From a virus: DNA of 63,824 bases. The DNA lies in the IMG/VR virus record IMGVR_UViG_3300036818_000131, positions 1-63,824 of that record; one strand, written 5' to 3'. The notes under the pieces were generated by a model that did not search any database, was not told where the DNA came from, and saw nothing but the letters and a program-made list of their open reading frames with translations. This document shows, one piece after another, positions 25,684 through 33,299 of this stretch; the stretch's first letter is position 1, and the number at the start of each line of letters is the position of its first letter. A program made the translations under genes and the position numbers.

Positions 25684-25913
25684 CACCGCTGCTCCGTATC
25701 GGGTGCCGTCGCGGCAGCCGGTATGTTCTCGACCCGGCCGCCATAGGCGATGATGCACCAGACGATGGCGTCTTCGAGCACCTGGTTCTGGTGCTCCGAC
25801 AATTCCGGCTGCTTGCCGAAATCGAGCCGCATCTGCACCGATTTGATGACCGCCAGCGCGAAATCATCCGGCCCGTAGCCGGGGATCACCGTCTGAATTC
25901 TTGGTTCGCTCAT
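25683..25913 (-). CDS. Small pre-chaperone protein, 76 aa
   Basis: A 76-residue protein beginning MSEPRIQTVIPGYGPDD, with a helical middle (ALAVIKSVQMRLDFG and QNQVLEDAIVWCIIAYGG) and a short polar end. Its TGA overlaps the ATG of the G chaperone (TGATG), so the two are translationally coupled. The family is unknown. The place suggests a tail assembly helper. Confidence 0.8.
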   Translation of the reverse strand: MSEPRIQTVIPGYGPDDFALAVIKSVQMRLDFGKQPELSEHQNQVLEDAIVWCIIAYGGRVENIPAAATAPDTEQR

Positions 25914-25922
25914 TGCCCACCC

Positions 25923-26645
25923 TTATTGTTGCAGAGACAATTGCCAGTCGCGCTCGCCTCTGACGTAATCGCAATATCGACTGTGGTCGAAGGCATGCAG
26001 AACAAACGCCATGTCGTGCCAACCCCGGACCATGCCGAGCTTGTGCGACAAGCCGTTGATGCGCGCCAGTTTGCGCATGCCATGCGCATCGTTGAATTCG
26101 CGGATCGCCAAGAGCTCGCCGACATAGTCGCAATGGATCTCGGTCAAATCGCCGATGATGTCGTCGAAATGACAGTGGACCCGCGGCAACAGCAGCGCCT
26201 CTGACGCCTCGAACAGCGCCAGCGCCTTCGTGGTGCTGGAATAGTAATCGAGATCGAACGCGACAAACCCGACCGGCGGGACCGCGCCAAGATCCGTCGC
26301 CGCAGCGATGAATTCGGGCAGACAGTCGCCAATATCACCGAGCAATACCTGGGCGCGCCGCAGCCTTCGCCGCAGCGCATCCTGGTCCATCCGGAAGAAA
26401 CCTGGCCGCCAATTATAGGGCAGGTCCCGGTAATCGGTGGGTGGCGGCAACCCGGAGCCGAGATCGAAACCGACGACGGCAAAAGCCACACCGGTGTCGC
26501 GCTCGATCTCGAGGGCCGCCTCTTCCATCGCGACGAGCCCATTGCCGCCCGCGACCCCGAATTCGATCGCGGTGCACGCGGCAAGCCCCAGCGCCTTGGC
26601 GAGCGCTGCGGCTTGCTTCATGCCAAAGGTGTACTCATCGCGCAT
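25923..26645 (-). CDS. Class I SAM-methyltransferase-like protein, 240 aa
   Basis: Starts at ATG 26645. The upstream in-frame ORF overlaps the next genes and is Arg/Pro-rich noise. The segment TAIEFGVAGGNGLVAMEE resembles motif I (E-x-G-x-x-x-G) of macrocin-O-methyltransferase-like enzymes. VVGFDLGSGLPPP would give the acidic residue after beta-2. FVAFDLDYYSST and HCHFDDIIGD look like the later catalytic and metal-binding strands. Such proteins are often found in sugar-modification clusters. The acceptor is unknown; a glycan on the virion or host is the natural guess. It is wedged between tail tube and tail chaperones. Confidence 0.65.
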   Translation of the reverse strand: MRDEYTFGMKQAAALAKALGLAACTAIEFGVAGGNGLVAMEEAALEIERDTGVAFAVVGFDLGSGLPPPTDYRDLPYNWRPGFFRMDQDALRRRLRRAQVLLGDIGDCLPEFIAAATDLGAVPPVGFVAFDLDYYSSTTKALALFEASEALLLPRVHCHFDDIIGDLTEIHCDYVGELLAIREFNDAHGMRKLARINGLSHKLGMVRGWHDMAFVLHAFDHSRYCDYVRGERDWQLSLQQ

Positions 26646-26649
26646 TGCG

Positions 26650-26787
26650 TTACTCGCCGGACACCTCGGCCGGGTGAAACGCCGGCCACGGGCCGAGATC
26701 GGCCGGTGGGGCATCGGCCGTGGGGACCGCGCAGCCGGCGAGAACCAGCAGCGCGGCCCCGATGGCCGATAGGAACAATGCCCGCAC
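26650..26787 (-). CDS. Small lipoprotein, 45 aa
   Basis: A 45-residue ORF starting at GTG 26787, 3 bases after the tail tube stop, and ending 4 bases before the methyltransferase start. The N-terminus MRALFLSAIGAALLVLAGCA is a textbook lipoprotein signal with lipobox LAGC. The mature part is short, Pro/Ala-rich and ends PAEVSGE. The start lacks a strong Shine-Dalgarno, so coupling to the tail tube gene would be needed. Size and lipobox recall Rz1-type spanin outer-membrane subunits, but no inner-membrane partner is visible next to it. Confidence 0.55.
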   Translation of the reverse strand: MRALFLSAIGAALLVLAGCAVPTADAPPADLGPWPAFHPAEVSGE

Positions 26788-26790
26788 CGA

Positions 26791-27543
26791 TTAGGCGTCG
26801 GACATCGCAATCGTGCCCCAGGCGCCGGAGCAATCGGCAAACGCCTGGAATTCGAGGTCGAACATCAGATAGTCGACGTTCTTGAACGGCATCCCGGTCT
26901 TGCTGGCCTTGCACTGGTTCAGCTTGATCGAGATCGTCTTGTTGGTGCCGCACACGTTGTAGGTATTGGAGCCGATCAATTCGAACGTCGTGCCCTGGCC
27001 CATGACCTGGTTCACGGCACTGATCTGCTGCATCGTCGTCACGGTGTAGCTGTAGTAGACGTCGAGCGCGACACTGACATCGCCGGCGGCGATCGTGTAT
27101 TGCCCGACCGCGGCAGCGCCCGCGATATACGAGCCAGTGGTCGCCCCGGACGGAACCGGCTGCAGCGGAATGCCGGTCGCGTGGTAGCGCACCCCGAGAT
27201 CCTCGGAGAATGTCGCGCCGTGCGAGACCGTGAAGGTCGTCGCGGCGGGTGTCACGGCCTCGGGTGCGGCGAGCTGGAAGCCGGAAGCGCTGCTGATGCT
27301 CTGGCCGAGGATCGTGTTGTTGATATTGCCGGCGGCGACCTGGGCGTATTTGCCCTTGCCGGTGATCTTCATCGCCGCCTGCGCGACGTCGACCGGCAAG
27401 GCGTATTGCCCGATCAGCTCTTTCAAGGTGCGGTCGATGTCGATTTCCATATCCTGCAATACGCCGAGCAGGGTCGGGATCTGATTGGCGGTGTCGGTAC
27501 GCTTGCAGAACCAGTTACCGACGCCAAAATTGTAGGCGACCAT
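26791..27543 (-). CDS. Major tail tube protein (putative)
   Basis: A 250-residue protein. It begins MVAYNFGVGNWFCKRTD, has a helix around QDMEIDIDRTLKELIG, a Thr/Ala/Gly-rich beta middle and a closing MFDLEFQAFADCSG strand, consistent with a tube fold. It lies upstream of the tail chaperones and tape measure, the canonical place for the tube subunit. A palindromic leader motif (27570-27578) sits 27 bases before the ATG and recurs before other structural genes. The family assignment is from context and general pattern, not from a specific motif. Confidence 0.7.
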   Translation of the reverse strand: MVAYNFGVGNWFCKRTDTANQIPTLLGVLQDMEIDIDRTLKELIGQYALPVDVAQAAMKITGKGKYAQVAAGNINNTILGQSISSASGFQLAAPEAVTPAATTFTVSHGATFSEDLGVRYHATGIPLQPVPSGATTGSYIAGAAAVGQYTIAAGDVSVALDVYYSYTVTTMQQISAVNQVMGQGTTFELIGSNTYNVCGTNKTISIKLNQCKASKTGMPFKNVDYLMFDLEFQAFADCSGAWGTIAMSDA

Positions 27544-27569
27544 TGATTACACTCCGTCTAAGGGATACC

Positions 27570-27578
27570 GACGCCGTC
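27570..27578 (-). promoter_or_regulatory. Leader motif GACGGCGTC (tail tube)
   Basis: The palindrome GACGGCGTC, extended to CGCCGTGACGGCGTCGGTAT, is in the leader of the tail tube gene. The same core plus GGTAT lies at the same distance from the ATG at 56637-56645, and the core alone precedes the capsid gene at 45082-45090. It may be a promoter or RNA element for highly expressed virion genes. Confidence 0.45.
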
Positions 27579-27623
27579 ACGGCGTTGGCACTGGTGGGCG
27601 ATGCATCGATCGGACGGCCCCCC

Positions 27624-27649
27624 TATGGGCTCCCCCCAATGGGCTCCCG
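27624..27649. repeat. Tandem 15-bp duplication
   Basis: ATGGGCTCCCC at 27624 is followed 15 bases later by ATGGGCTCCCG. It lies in the non-coding leader between the 34-residue ORF and the tail tube gene. A similar ATGGGCGCC triplet occurs at 30156-30200 inside a coding region. Confidence 0.6.
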
Positions 27650-27729
27650 CGCAGGGAATGCCGACGATCATCGATGGTTGGCGAGCGCCTTGCCCAAGGG
27701 CGTTTGGGAACGAAAAATCGGTCAGCGGC

Positions 27730-27834
27730 TCACAGGCCGACCGGATAGCCGAGCAGCCACCGGAATACGGCACGCAAATATTCGAGGTAGTGGTCGAACT
27801 GCGGAGCTTGCGGGAAGGGACCGCGGTCTACCAT
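27730..27834 (-). CDS. Very small protein, 34 aa
   Basis: ATG 27834 is preceded by GAGGAGGAGACAGTCACA, one of the strongest ribosome-binding sites in the window. The 34-residue product runs MVDRGPFPQAPQFDHYLEYL then RAVFRWLLGYPVGL. The last half is an amphipathic to hydrophobic helix, so it may associate with membrane or with another protein. It fills the gap between the TPR-glycosyltransferase and the tail tube gene. Confidence 0.6.
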   Translation of the reverse strand: MVDRGPFPQAPQFDHYLEYLRAVFRWLLGYPVGL

Positions 27835-27864
27835 TGTGACTGTCTCCTCCTCGCGGGATTGCAG

Positions 27865-29373
27865 CTAAGCGGCGACGAGCGGCCGCGTCTCAGTGACAGT
27901 GGTTTCCGACTCGATCTCGGCTTCGCAAATGATTGACTTGACCTGGTCGATGACCCCCGGCCAATCGCCCGGGGTCTCCTGGGTCACCAGGCGCATCGAG
28001 GGGTACCACGGCGTGTCGTCGCGGCCAGTGAGCCAGCGCCAGCAGCGCCAGTTCGACAGCAATGCAATGGTCGGCCGCCCGAGGGCACCGGCGAGGTGCA
28101 ACACCGAGGTGTCGACCGAGACGACGAGATCGACCTGCATCAATGCCGCGGCGGTGTCGGCAAAATCGCCGAGGATCCCCGAGAGGTCGCCAATCAGCGA
28201 GCGCATGCCGTGGTTGGCGATGTCCGCGACCCGCTCGCCCTTTTGCAGTGACACAAAGGAGAGCTGCGGCAGATCGACCAATTGCAGCATGTGGTGGAAC
28301 GGCATCGAGCGCCGCATGTCGGGCACATAGCCCGAGGATCCGGCCCAGCACAGGCCGACCGTCAACAGGCACCCGGCGGGCTTGTGGATCGGGATCCCCA
28401 AACCATTATCCGGCGCGCGCAGATAGGGGGCTCCCGCCATTGACGCGCCAGGTGGCCCAAAGGGAATCGTCTCGAGGGTCAATCCGAGAAAGGCCGGCAC
28501 CGACAGCATCGGCGAGTGATAATCGGCGGGCGGCGGCGGCCCGTTGACTTCGGCGACCTCATCGGCGAGGCCGGAAATCGCGATCAGCCGCAACAAGGGC
28601 TGCGGCACCGCGGCGATGACATGCGCGCCGCGCTCTTTGAGCCACGGCAGAAAGCGGCAGAACTGGATCGTGTCGCCAAAGCCCTGCTCGTGGTGCACGA
28701 TGATGGTTCGGCCCGCGAGATCCTGGCCTTCCCAGCGCGGGATGCCGCTATCCCAGATCGGGTTTTTCTGCAGTTCGTCCCAGCGCGCTTCGTGCGCCAC
28801 AAGGCCTTCGCCGAATTGCCCCGAACCCAACAGCGCGATGCCGAGATCGCGGCGGATGCGGGCCTCCTGCGGGGCCAGTTCCAGTGCCGTGCGAAAGCAT
28901 TGCACCGCCTGCTCCGGCCGGCTCGCGGCCATCCGCGCCAGGCCCAAATTGTGCCACAGCCCGGCGAGCCCGAATTGATTGACCTCTTCGCCGGCGGCGC
29001 GGCGCTCGCTGGCGATGCGGATCGCCTGCATATGGCAACGTGCGGCCTCGTCATAGCGGTCGGCGCGGAACAGCGCATTGCCGAGATTGCCGAGATAGGC
29101 CGGGTTTTGCGGTTCGAGATTGACCGCGCGCTGCGCCAATGCCAATGACGCGGCGAACTGGCGGCGGTCCTGGACAATGCAGGCGAGGCTCGTCAGTGCG
29201 GCGTGATGGTTGGGGTCGAGGCGCAATGCCGAAACCAGGCAATGCTCGGCACCGCCGATATTGCCGCGCTGGTAATATTCCTTACTCGACAGAAAGAAAC
29301 GCTGCGCCGTCGGGACGAACTTGCCGTCCCCAGGGGCCATTGGGGACGGGGCAATCAGCGGTGCTTCGATCAT
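27865..29373 (-). CDS. TPR protein with GT9-like glycosyltransferase domain (copy A)
   Basis: 502 residues from ATG 29373, which overlaps the previous stop (TGATG). Residues about 30-230 hold TPR-like helix pairs (PAYLGNLGNALFRADRYDEA, GLWHNLGLARMAASRPEQAV). Residues 240-480 look like a family 9/heptosyltransferase-type fold: RTIIVHHEQGFGDTIQFCRF, VGLCWAGSSG, then DLVVSVDTSVLHLAGALGRP near the end, where the sugar-nucleotide site usually lies. Similar TPR-GT proteins occur in rhizobia. A second copy is at 54414-55889. In the virion operon it may glycosylate a structural protein. The acceptor and donor are unknown. Confidence 0.8.
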   Translation of the reverse strand: MIEAPLIAPSPMAPGDGKFVPTAQRFFLSSKEYYQRGNIGGAEHCLVSALRLDPNHHAALTSLACIVQDRRQFAASLALAQRAVNLEPQNPAYLGNLGNALFRADRYDEAARCHMQAIRIASERRAAGEEVNQFGLAGLWHNLGLARMAASRPEQAVQCFRTALELAPQEARIRRDLGIALLGSGQFGEGLVAHEARWDELQKNPIWDSGIPRWEGQDLAGRTIIVHHEQGFGDTIQFCRFLPWLKERGAHVIAAVPQPLLRLIAISGLADEVAEVNGPPPPADYHSPMLSVPAFLGLTLETIPFGPPGASMAGAPYLRAPDNGLGIPIHKPAGCLLTVGLCWAGSSGYVPDMRRSMPFHHMLQLVDLPQLSFVSLQKGERVADIANHGMRSLIGDLSGILGDFADTAAALMQVDLVVSVDTSVLHLAGALGRPTIALLSNWRCWRWLTGRDDTPWYPSMRLVTQETPGDWPGVIDQVKSIICEAEIESETTVTETRPLVAA

Positions 29374-29681
29374 CACTGCTCGGTGGACTCTACTGGGTGC
29401 TCCGCGGGCTCGACAAACCCGACGGCCTCGGGCTCGGCCCCGGGCTCGGCCTTGGGCATGATCGCCTGCGCCACCGGGTCGACCGGGGCGTCGGCTTTCA
29501 CGGCCTCGGGCTCGACCGGCGCCGCCCCCTGTTCACTGCCAGGGGCAGGGACGCAGCCGAGCCGGCTCATTTCCGCGACGTCCTCGGCCGCGACGACAAT
29601 CACCCGCTCGGCCGCGGCGCGGTAGAACGGGCCGTGCGCGAGGTGGAATGACTGCCCGGCCACGGGGGCGAGCATTTTCAT
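29373..29681 (-). CDS. Small protein with Pro/Glu/Ala tail, 102 aa
   Basis: The start is placed at ATG 29681 with AGAAGGACTTGCC upstream. An alternative ATG at 29786 has GGAG and would add MGCPCRQIRAAIEHV and more, so the N-terminus is uncertain. Residues 1-50 (APVAGQSFHLAHGPFYRAAA and ERVIVVAAEDVAEMSRLG) look folded. The rest is an acidic Pro/Ala/Glu tail that includes a copy of the palindromic element (PAPGSEQGAAP). The function is unknown. Confidence 0.65.
   Translation of the reverse strand: MKMLAPVAGQSFHLAHGPFYRAAAERVIVVAAEDVAEMSRLGCVPAPGSEQGAAPVEPEAVKADAPVDPVAQAIMPKAEPGAEPEAVGFVEPAEHPVESTEQ
29524..29546. repeat. Palindromic element copy
   Basis: A 23-bp copy of the interspersed palindrome (arms GCCCCCTG and CCAGGGGC) inside the small Pro/Glu-tail gene. 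It encodes PGSEQGA on the minus strand. Confidence 0.8.
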
Positions 29682-29912
29682 GGCAAGTCCTTCTGTTGGG
29701 GGGAGTGCGGGCAACAAGCCGACGAGGAATTTGCCGCCCGGCACATGCTCAATGGCGGCGCGGATCTGGCGGCACGGGCAACCCATGTGCTAAGATCTCC
29801 AGTGCTGCAGCCTGCGGTGGCGTGGAGCAACACGGCTAAGGCCGGCCGTCGACGCCTGGGATGGGCGCGCTACCGGCACGACCGGAACATCCCGGCCCGC
29901 AGTTGCGGCAGT

Positions 29913-31136
29913 TCATTTTTCGAGACGCGGCTGGATCTTGGCGGTAAAGAGCTTCATCGCCCGCGCGATCGCCTGGTCCATATCCCAATATTTGTATTCT
30001 CCGAGCCGCCCGGCAAAGATCACGTTTGGCACTTTGTCGGCGAGCTTGCGATAGCTCTGGTAGAGCGCGCGATCCTTCGCTGCGGGGTAGGGGTATTCGT
30101 AGGCGTCGGGATCGCTCGGCGAATAGGCATATTCCTCGGTCAGCAATGTCCCGCCATAGGCGCCATCCCCATGGGCGCCGTCCCTATGGGCGCCATGTGG
30201 GCCGATCTCGGATGCCATGTGGCGCCATTCGATGACGCGGATCCACGGCACCGCGGGGTTCGGGTTGTTGGTCTGCACCGTCGGGTAGAGCGGCGGCGAC
30301 CCCTTCAGCCAGCTCAGCTCGCGCTGCTGTGCGCGGTAGCGCAACCGGCCGAGATCAAACCAGAAGAATTCGTCGATCGGCCCGGTGAACACGACGGTCG
30401 ATGGCCCATTGCGACCCGATTGCGCGATGTGTTGGTGACGCTGCAGGTAATCGACGCCGCAATGCACCTCGATCGCGCCGGCGGCATCCCCGGCGGCCTC
30501 ATTGGCCAGCATGGCTTCGACCAGTGCCGAATACCCGTCGACCGGCACACCCTGCCAGCGGCTCGTCTTCAGCCGGTGATCGATGCGCCCATCGGGCCCG
30601 CTGTGGCGGATCTCGAAGCGCTTGGCGAGGCCGGGCTCGAGCTCGCGCGGGTCGGCACCCCACTGTTTGGCGGTGTAACCCCGGACAAAATCATCATAGG
30701 CCTGCCGCGGCATCGCAGCGAGACAAGCATCCTCGAAATGCCGCAGATCGGTTTGCCAATAGATCGGGACCAATTGCTGCCACTTCGGGCCCCACCGGCG
30801 TTCGAGATACTCGCTCGTCAGCGGCCAGTCTTCGAGATGGCCGTCAACCGACGTCTTGACCTCGGCGGCGAACGGCCGAAACGCGCCGAACCGATTGACA
30901 AAGTCCCAGATCTTGCGCGAGGAGGTGCGGAAGTAATGCGGGCCATAGAGACCATAGCGGATGCCGCTCTCGTGCACCGCATCGCGGATGTTGCCACCGA
31001 CCACCTCGCGGCGCTCGAGGACGAGCACGCGATAGCCGGCATCGCTCGCCAGGCGCGCGATCGTCGCACCGGTGAGCCCCGAGCCGACGATGAGGAGATC
31101 ATGCCCCGCTTGCTCGCGGCAATGGCGATTGGTCAT
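29913..31136 (-). CDS. glf: UDP-galactopyranose mutase
   Basis: 407 residues from ATG 31136. The N-terminal FAD-binding motif is DLLIVGSGLTGATIARLAS, followed by VLVLERREVVGGNIRD, the flavin-binding pattern of Glf. Later landmarks are GLYGPHYFRTSS, KWQQLVPIYWQTD, FVRGYTAKQWG, and near the end GRLGEYKYWDMDQAI. The enzyme (EC 5.4.99.9) converts UDP-galactopyranose to UDP-galactofuranose in the cytoplasm. The length is close to the usual 370-400. The divergent plus-strand cassette next door encodes a DUF4422 protein. Together they suggest galactofuranose or a related sugar is made for the phage. The expected coenzyme and UDP contacts appear intact, but this is by eye. Confidence 0.92.
   Translation of the reverse strand: MTNRHCREQAGHDLLIVGSGLTGATIARLASDAGYRVLVLERREVVGGNIRDAVHESGIRYGLYGPHYFRTSSRKIWDFVNRFGAFRPFAAEVKTSVDGHLEDWPLTSEYLERRWGPKWQQLVPIYWQTDLRHFEDACLAAMPRQAYDDFVRGYTAKQWGADPRELEPGLAKRFEIRHSGPDGRIDHRLKTSRWQGVPVDGYSALVEAMLANEAAGDAAGAIEVHCGVDYLQRHQHIAQSGRNGPSTVVFTGPIDEFFWFDLGRLRYRAQQRELSWLKGSPPLYPTVQTNNPNPAVPWIRVIEWRHMASEIGPHGAHRDGAHGDGAYGGTLLTEEYAYSPSDPDAYEYPYPAAKDRALYQSYRKLADKVPNVIFAGRLGEYKYWDMDQAIARAMKLFTAKIQPRLEK
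30156..30200. repeat. Tandem 15-bp repeat in glf
   Basis: Three tandem 15-base units (ATAGGCGCCATCCCC, ATGGGCGCCGTCCCT, then ATGGGCGCC) inside glf. Because 15 is a multiple of three they add His/Gly/Asp/Ala-rich residues to the protein (GAHRDGAHGDGAYGG) without breaking the frame. Confidence 0.75.
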
Positions 31137-31213
31137 TATTGCGCTCGCCTCTATCCGTTCCGAACCGCGGTGCAGGGAGAGCGCGGCTTTTGGTGGCGCC
31201 ACGGATCAAGTCT

Positions 31214-31230
31214 GTGGGCTAAAGGCCCAC
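31214..31230 (+). other. Small hairpin in divergent leader
   Basis: GTGGGC and GCCCAC (6 bp, 5-base loop TAAAG) lie 32 bases before the plus-strand ATG at 31262. There is no T-run, so it is not a terminator. A leader structure is possible. Low weight. Confidence 0.3.
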
Positions 31231-31261
31231 GGCATTGGCTGCGCCGCATGCAGCAGGAGTG

Positions 31262-31522
31262 ATGATGATCGAAGAGACACTGAGTGAGGAGAACCGCCGC
31301 CTTGTTCCAATGAAGCTCTATGAGATCGAGCTAGAGGTGAAGGTCGGCGGCATGCTGCGCGTGCCGGCAGCCGACGCGGTTGCCGCACGCGATCTAGCCA
31401 TAAGGCTTGTCGCGCTGACGGGTGAAGCGCTGAACAATGCCCTCAAATCCAATAGGCGGTTCACCTATCACCCAAAGCCGTTCGATATCATCACGTTGAG
31501 CCCACCCGTCGAGGTCGAATGA
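31262..31522 (+). CDS. Small protein before DUF4422, 86 aa
   Basis: Starts at ATG 31262 (an ATG also at 31265) after CAGGAGTG. The 86-residue product has a beta-hairpin-like LYEIELEVKVGGMLRV, a helix AADAVAARDLAIRLVALTG, and a final strand with FDIITLSPPVEV. This reads as a compact alpha/beta domain, but the family is unknown. It ends in ATGA overlap with the DUF4422 gene and so is part of that operon. Confidence 0.7.
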   Translation: MMIEETLSEENRRLVPMKLYEIELEVKVGGMLRVPAADAVAARDLAIRLVALTGEALNNALKSNRRFTYHPKPFDIITLSPPVEVE

Positions 31523-32283
31523 AACTCAAGGTCTACACCGTGCACCACGCGGTACCGCAATGGTACATGGCCGATGACACCTTTGTGCCGTTCATTGTCG
31601 GCGAGGCCGGCGAAGGCCCGCTCGATCCGGTCTTTCAGACCGACCGCGAACCGCCGACCCTCACCGATCACCACAGCCTGGCCGAGATGCGCTGCCACTA
31701 TTGGGTGTGGCAGCATCTACCGCCAACGGCCCATGGTGGCGGCAATTATGTCGGCTTCCAGCATTACCGGCGGGCGTTCGCCGGGGAGATGAGTGCCGGC
31801 CGGGTCGCCGAGTTCCGGGTGAGTGCGGCCGATTGGCTGCGCCGCGAGCCCGGGCTGACGGCGCATTGGTTCAACGGAACCCTGAACCATGCCGACATCA
31901 TCGTGCCGCGCAAATGGCCGGCAGCACCCGATCTCGGCACCGATTATGCGCGCTCGCACAGTGCCGAGGATTGGCAGACGCTGCTGCACGCACTTCCCTC
32001 GCCCGAACTCACAACCCTGGCGGCGCAGATCGATTTCATCCACCGCGCCAATATGTTCGTGATGCGCGTCGATCTGTTCAATGAATACATGACCTGGTGG
32101 GATATGATCATGACCAGAGTGATGCTGGCGATCATCCCGCCGGCGGACGGCTATCAGTCGCGCACCTTTGGCTTTATGAGCGAGCGGCTGTTCACGATGT
32201 GGGTGACGCAATTGCGCCACCAGCGGCCGCAATTGCGCATCCTCGAATTGCCATTGGTCCTCGGCGATTTCCCCGCGATCTAA
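31519..32283 (+). CDS. DUF4422 glycosyltransferase-like protein
   Basis: 254 residues. The N-terminus KLKVYTVHHAVPQWYMADD and the later HSLAEMRCHYWVWQHL, then NYVGFQHYRRAF, are the typical signature of DUF4422 proteins, which occur in capsular and O-antigen clusters and are thought to be glycosyltransferases. The C-terminal MSERLFTMWVTQLR also fits. It is on the strand opposite to glf and the structural genes, in a four-gene plus-strand cassette. It may use UDP-galactofuranose made by the neighbour, which is inference. Family-level enzymology is poorly known. Confidence 0.85.
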   Translation: MKLKVYTVHHAVPQWYMADDTFVPFIVGEAGEGPLDPVFQTDREPPTLTDHHSLAEMRCHYWVWQHLPPTAHGGGNYVGFQHYRRAFAGEMSAGRVAEFRVSAADWLRREPGLTAHWFNGTLNHADIIVPRKWPAAPDLGTDYARSHSAEDWQTLLHALPSPELTTLAAQIDFIHRANMFVMRVDLFNEYMTWWDMIMTRVMLAIIPPADGYQSRTFGFMSERLFTMWVTQLRHQRPQLRILELPLVLGDFPAI

Positions 32284-32294
32284 GGGATTGGCAG

Positions 32295-32417
32295 ATGCTC
32301 GCGAGGTTTTACGATATGGCTTATCGGCGACCCGTCCTCGCCACCGCCGTCTGCGGTGGCATTTTGACGGCCATCGCAATCGCCGTTGATCTTCATTTTC
32401 GCGTGCACGCGTTTTAG
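32295..32417 (+). CDS. Small membrane protein, 40 aa
   Basis: ATG 32295 follows AAGGGATTGGCAG. The 40 residues consist of MLARFYDMAYRRP, one membrane helix (VLATAVCGGILTAIAIAV) and DLHFRVHAF. It lies 11 bases after the DUF4422 stop. The length, basic head and single span resemble small phage membrane proteins. No function can be given. Confidence 0.6.
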   Translation: MLARFYDMAYRRPVLATAVCGGILTAIAIAVDLHFRVHAF

Positions 32418-32431
32418 CGGGTAAGGGCGCT

Positions 32432-32626
32432 ATGATGTCCAACCTGACGATCCACTTCGTCGTGCTGGCCGTGCAAATCGCATGCTTGGCGCTGACCGTG
32501 CGCAATCTTGCGGCGATGCGCCGGCAGAGAGCGGTAATGGACGCGCATGTGGCCGCGGTGGATCAGCGGATTGTGCTGGCGCTGGCGTTGTGGCGGCACA
32601 CCCGGCGCCGGGCCATCATTACTTGA
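32432..32626 (+). CDS. Small membrane protein with helical tail, 64 aa
   Basis: ATG 32432 follows TAAGGGCGCT. Residues 3-22 (NLTIHFVVLAVQIACLALTV) form one membrane span, followed by an Arg/Ala-rich amphipathic helix containing RRQRAVMDAHVAAVDQRI. It is the last gene of the plus-strand cassette that began at 31262 and converges with the oxygenase gene. Together with the 40-residue protein it may form a membrane pair. The function is unknown. Confidence 0.6.
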   Translation: MMSNLTIHFVVLAVQIACLALTVRNLAAMRRQRAVMDAHVAAVDQRIVLALALWRHTRRRAIIT

Positions 32627-32639
32627 GGCCGCTCTCGCA

Positions 32640-33299
32640 TCACGCGGTACCGGGGCAGGGCTCGGCCGCATAATACTCGCCCGGCGCAAACCGGCAGCCC
32701 ATGTTGACCGAACGCGCCCCAGATCCCAATGGACCCTCGCGGTAGAGCCGCACCGGCAGGCAGCGAAAATCGAAGCTGACCCGGCTCCAGCGCTCTTGAT
32801 TGATGTGGTTGCCGTGCTGCCGTGCCACCGCGTCGAACACGACGACATCGCCGGGATAGGCGTAGATCGGGCGCTCCCAGCGTTGGTCCTCGATGTAGAT
32901 CGAGTTGGTCTCGACCGCACTCGTCAATGGCAGCCAAAAATTCACTTCGCCGGCCGGGTGACCGTATTCGGCGTCGCTGTGCCAAGCGCCGACCGCGACA
33001 TTGCCCGGCAATTGCACGCGAAAGGTCGGGATCGCCTGGTAATAAAACGGCTCGCAGAATTGCCTGGCGACGAACTCGGTCACGAATCGCTGGTAGAGCG
33101 GACCCCAGACCTCGCGTGTCGCATAAAAGCGCTCGTGCCACTTGGTCCTTTGGTCATTCTCGCGCGACTGCAGCGGAAACGCATTTTCGCGCAATGCCGC
33201 CAGATCGACCTCGTCGAGGAAATAGGTGATCAGCGCCGGGAACGGGTAGCGCCGTAATGGATAGCTGAGCACCGCGTAGAAGGTGTCGGGCGTGATCAT
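32640..33299 (-). CDS. 2-oxoglutarate/Fe(II) oxygenase-like protein
   Basis: 219 residues. The core GNVAVGAWHSDAEYGH supplies the H-x-D pair (His107, Asp109). A jelly-roll follows with GEVNFWLPLT, PGDVVVFDA and a distal His (162 or 165 in RQHGNHINQERW) before Arg173 in SRVSFDFR, which would bind 2-oxoglutarate. This is the pattern of small-molecule or sugar hydroxylases related to the StrG/phytanoyl-CoA type. It overlaps the DUF5672 stop by ATGA, so the two are co-translated. The substrate may be a sugar nucleotide or an amino-acid side chain of a virion protein. Confidence 0.75.
   Translation of the reverse strand: MITPDTFYAVLSYPLRRYPFPALITYFLDEVDLAALRENAFPLQSRENDQRTKWHERFYATREVWGPLYQRFVTEFVARQFCEPFYYQAIPTFRVQLPGNVAVGAWHSDAEYGHPAGEVNFWLPLTSAVETNSIYIEDQRWERPIYAYPGDVVVFDAVARQHGNHINQERWSRVSFDFRCLPVRLYREGPLGSGARSVNMGCRFAPGEYYAAEPCPGTA

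Noticed and set aside
29745-31262. A 505-codon plus-strand ORF antisense to glf
   Set aside because: The minus strand encodes a clear UDP-galactopyranose mutase. The plus ORF is Arg/His/Pro-rich with no motif.
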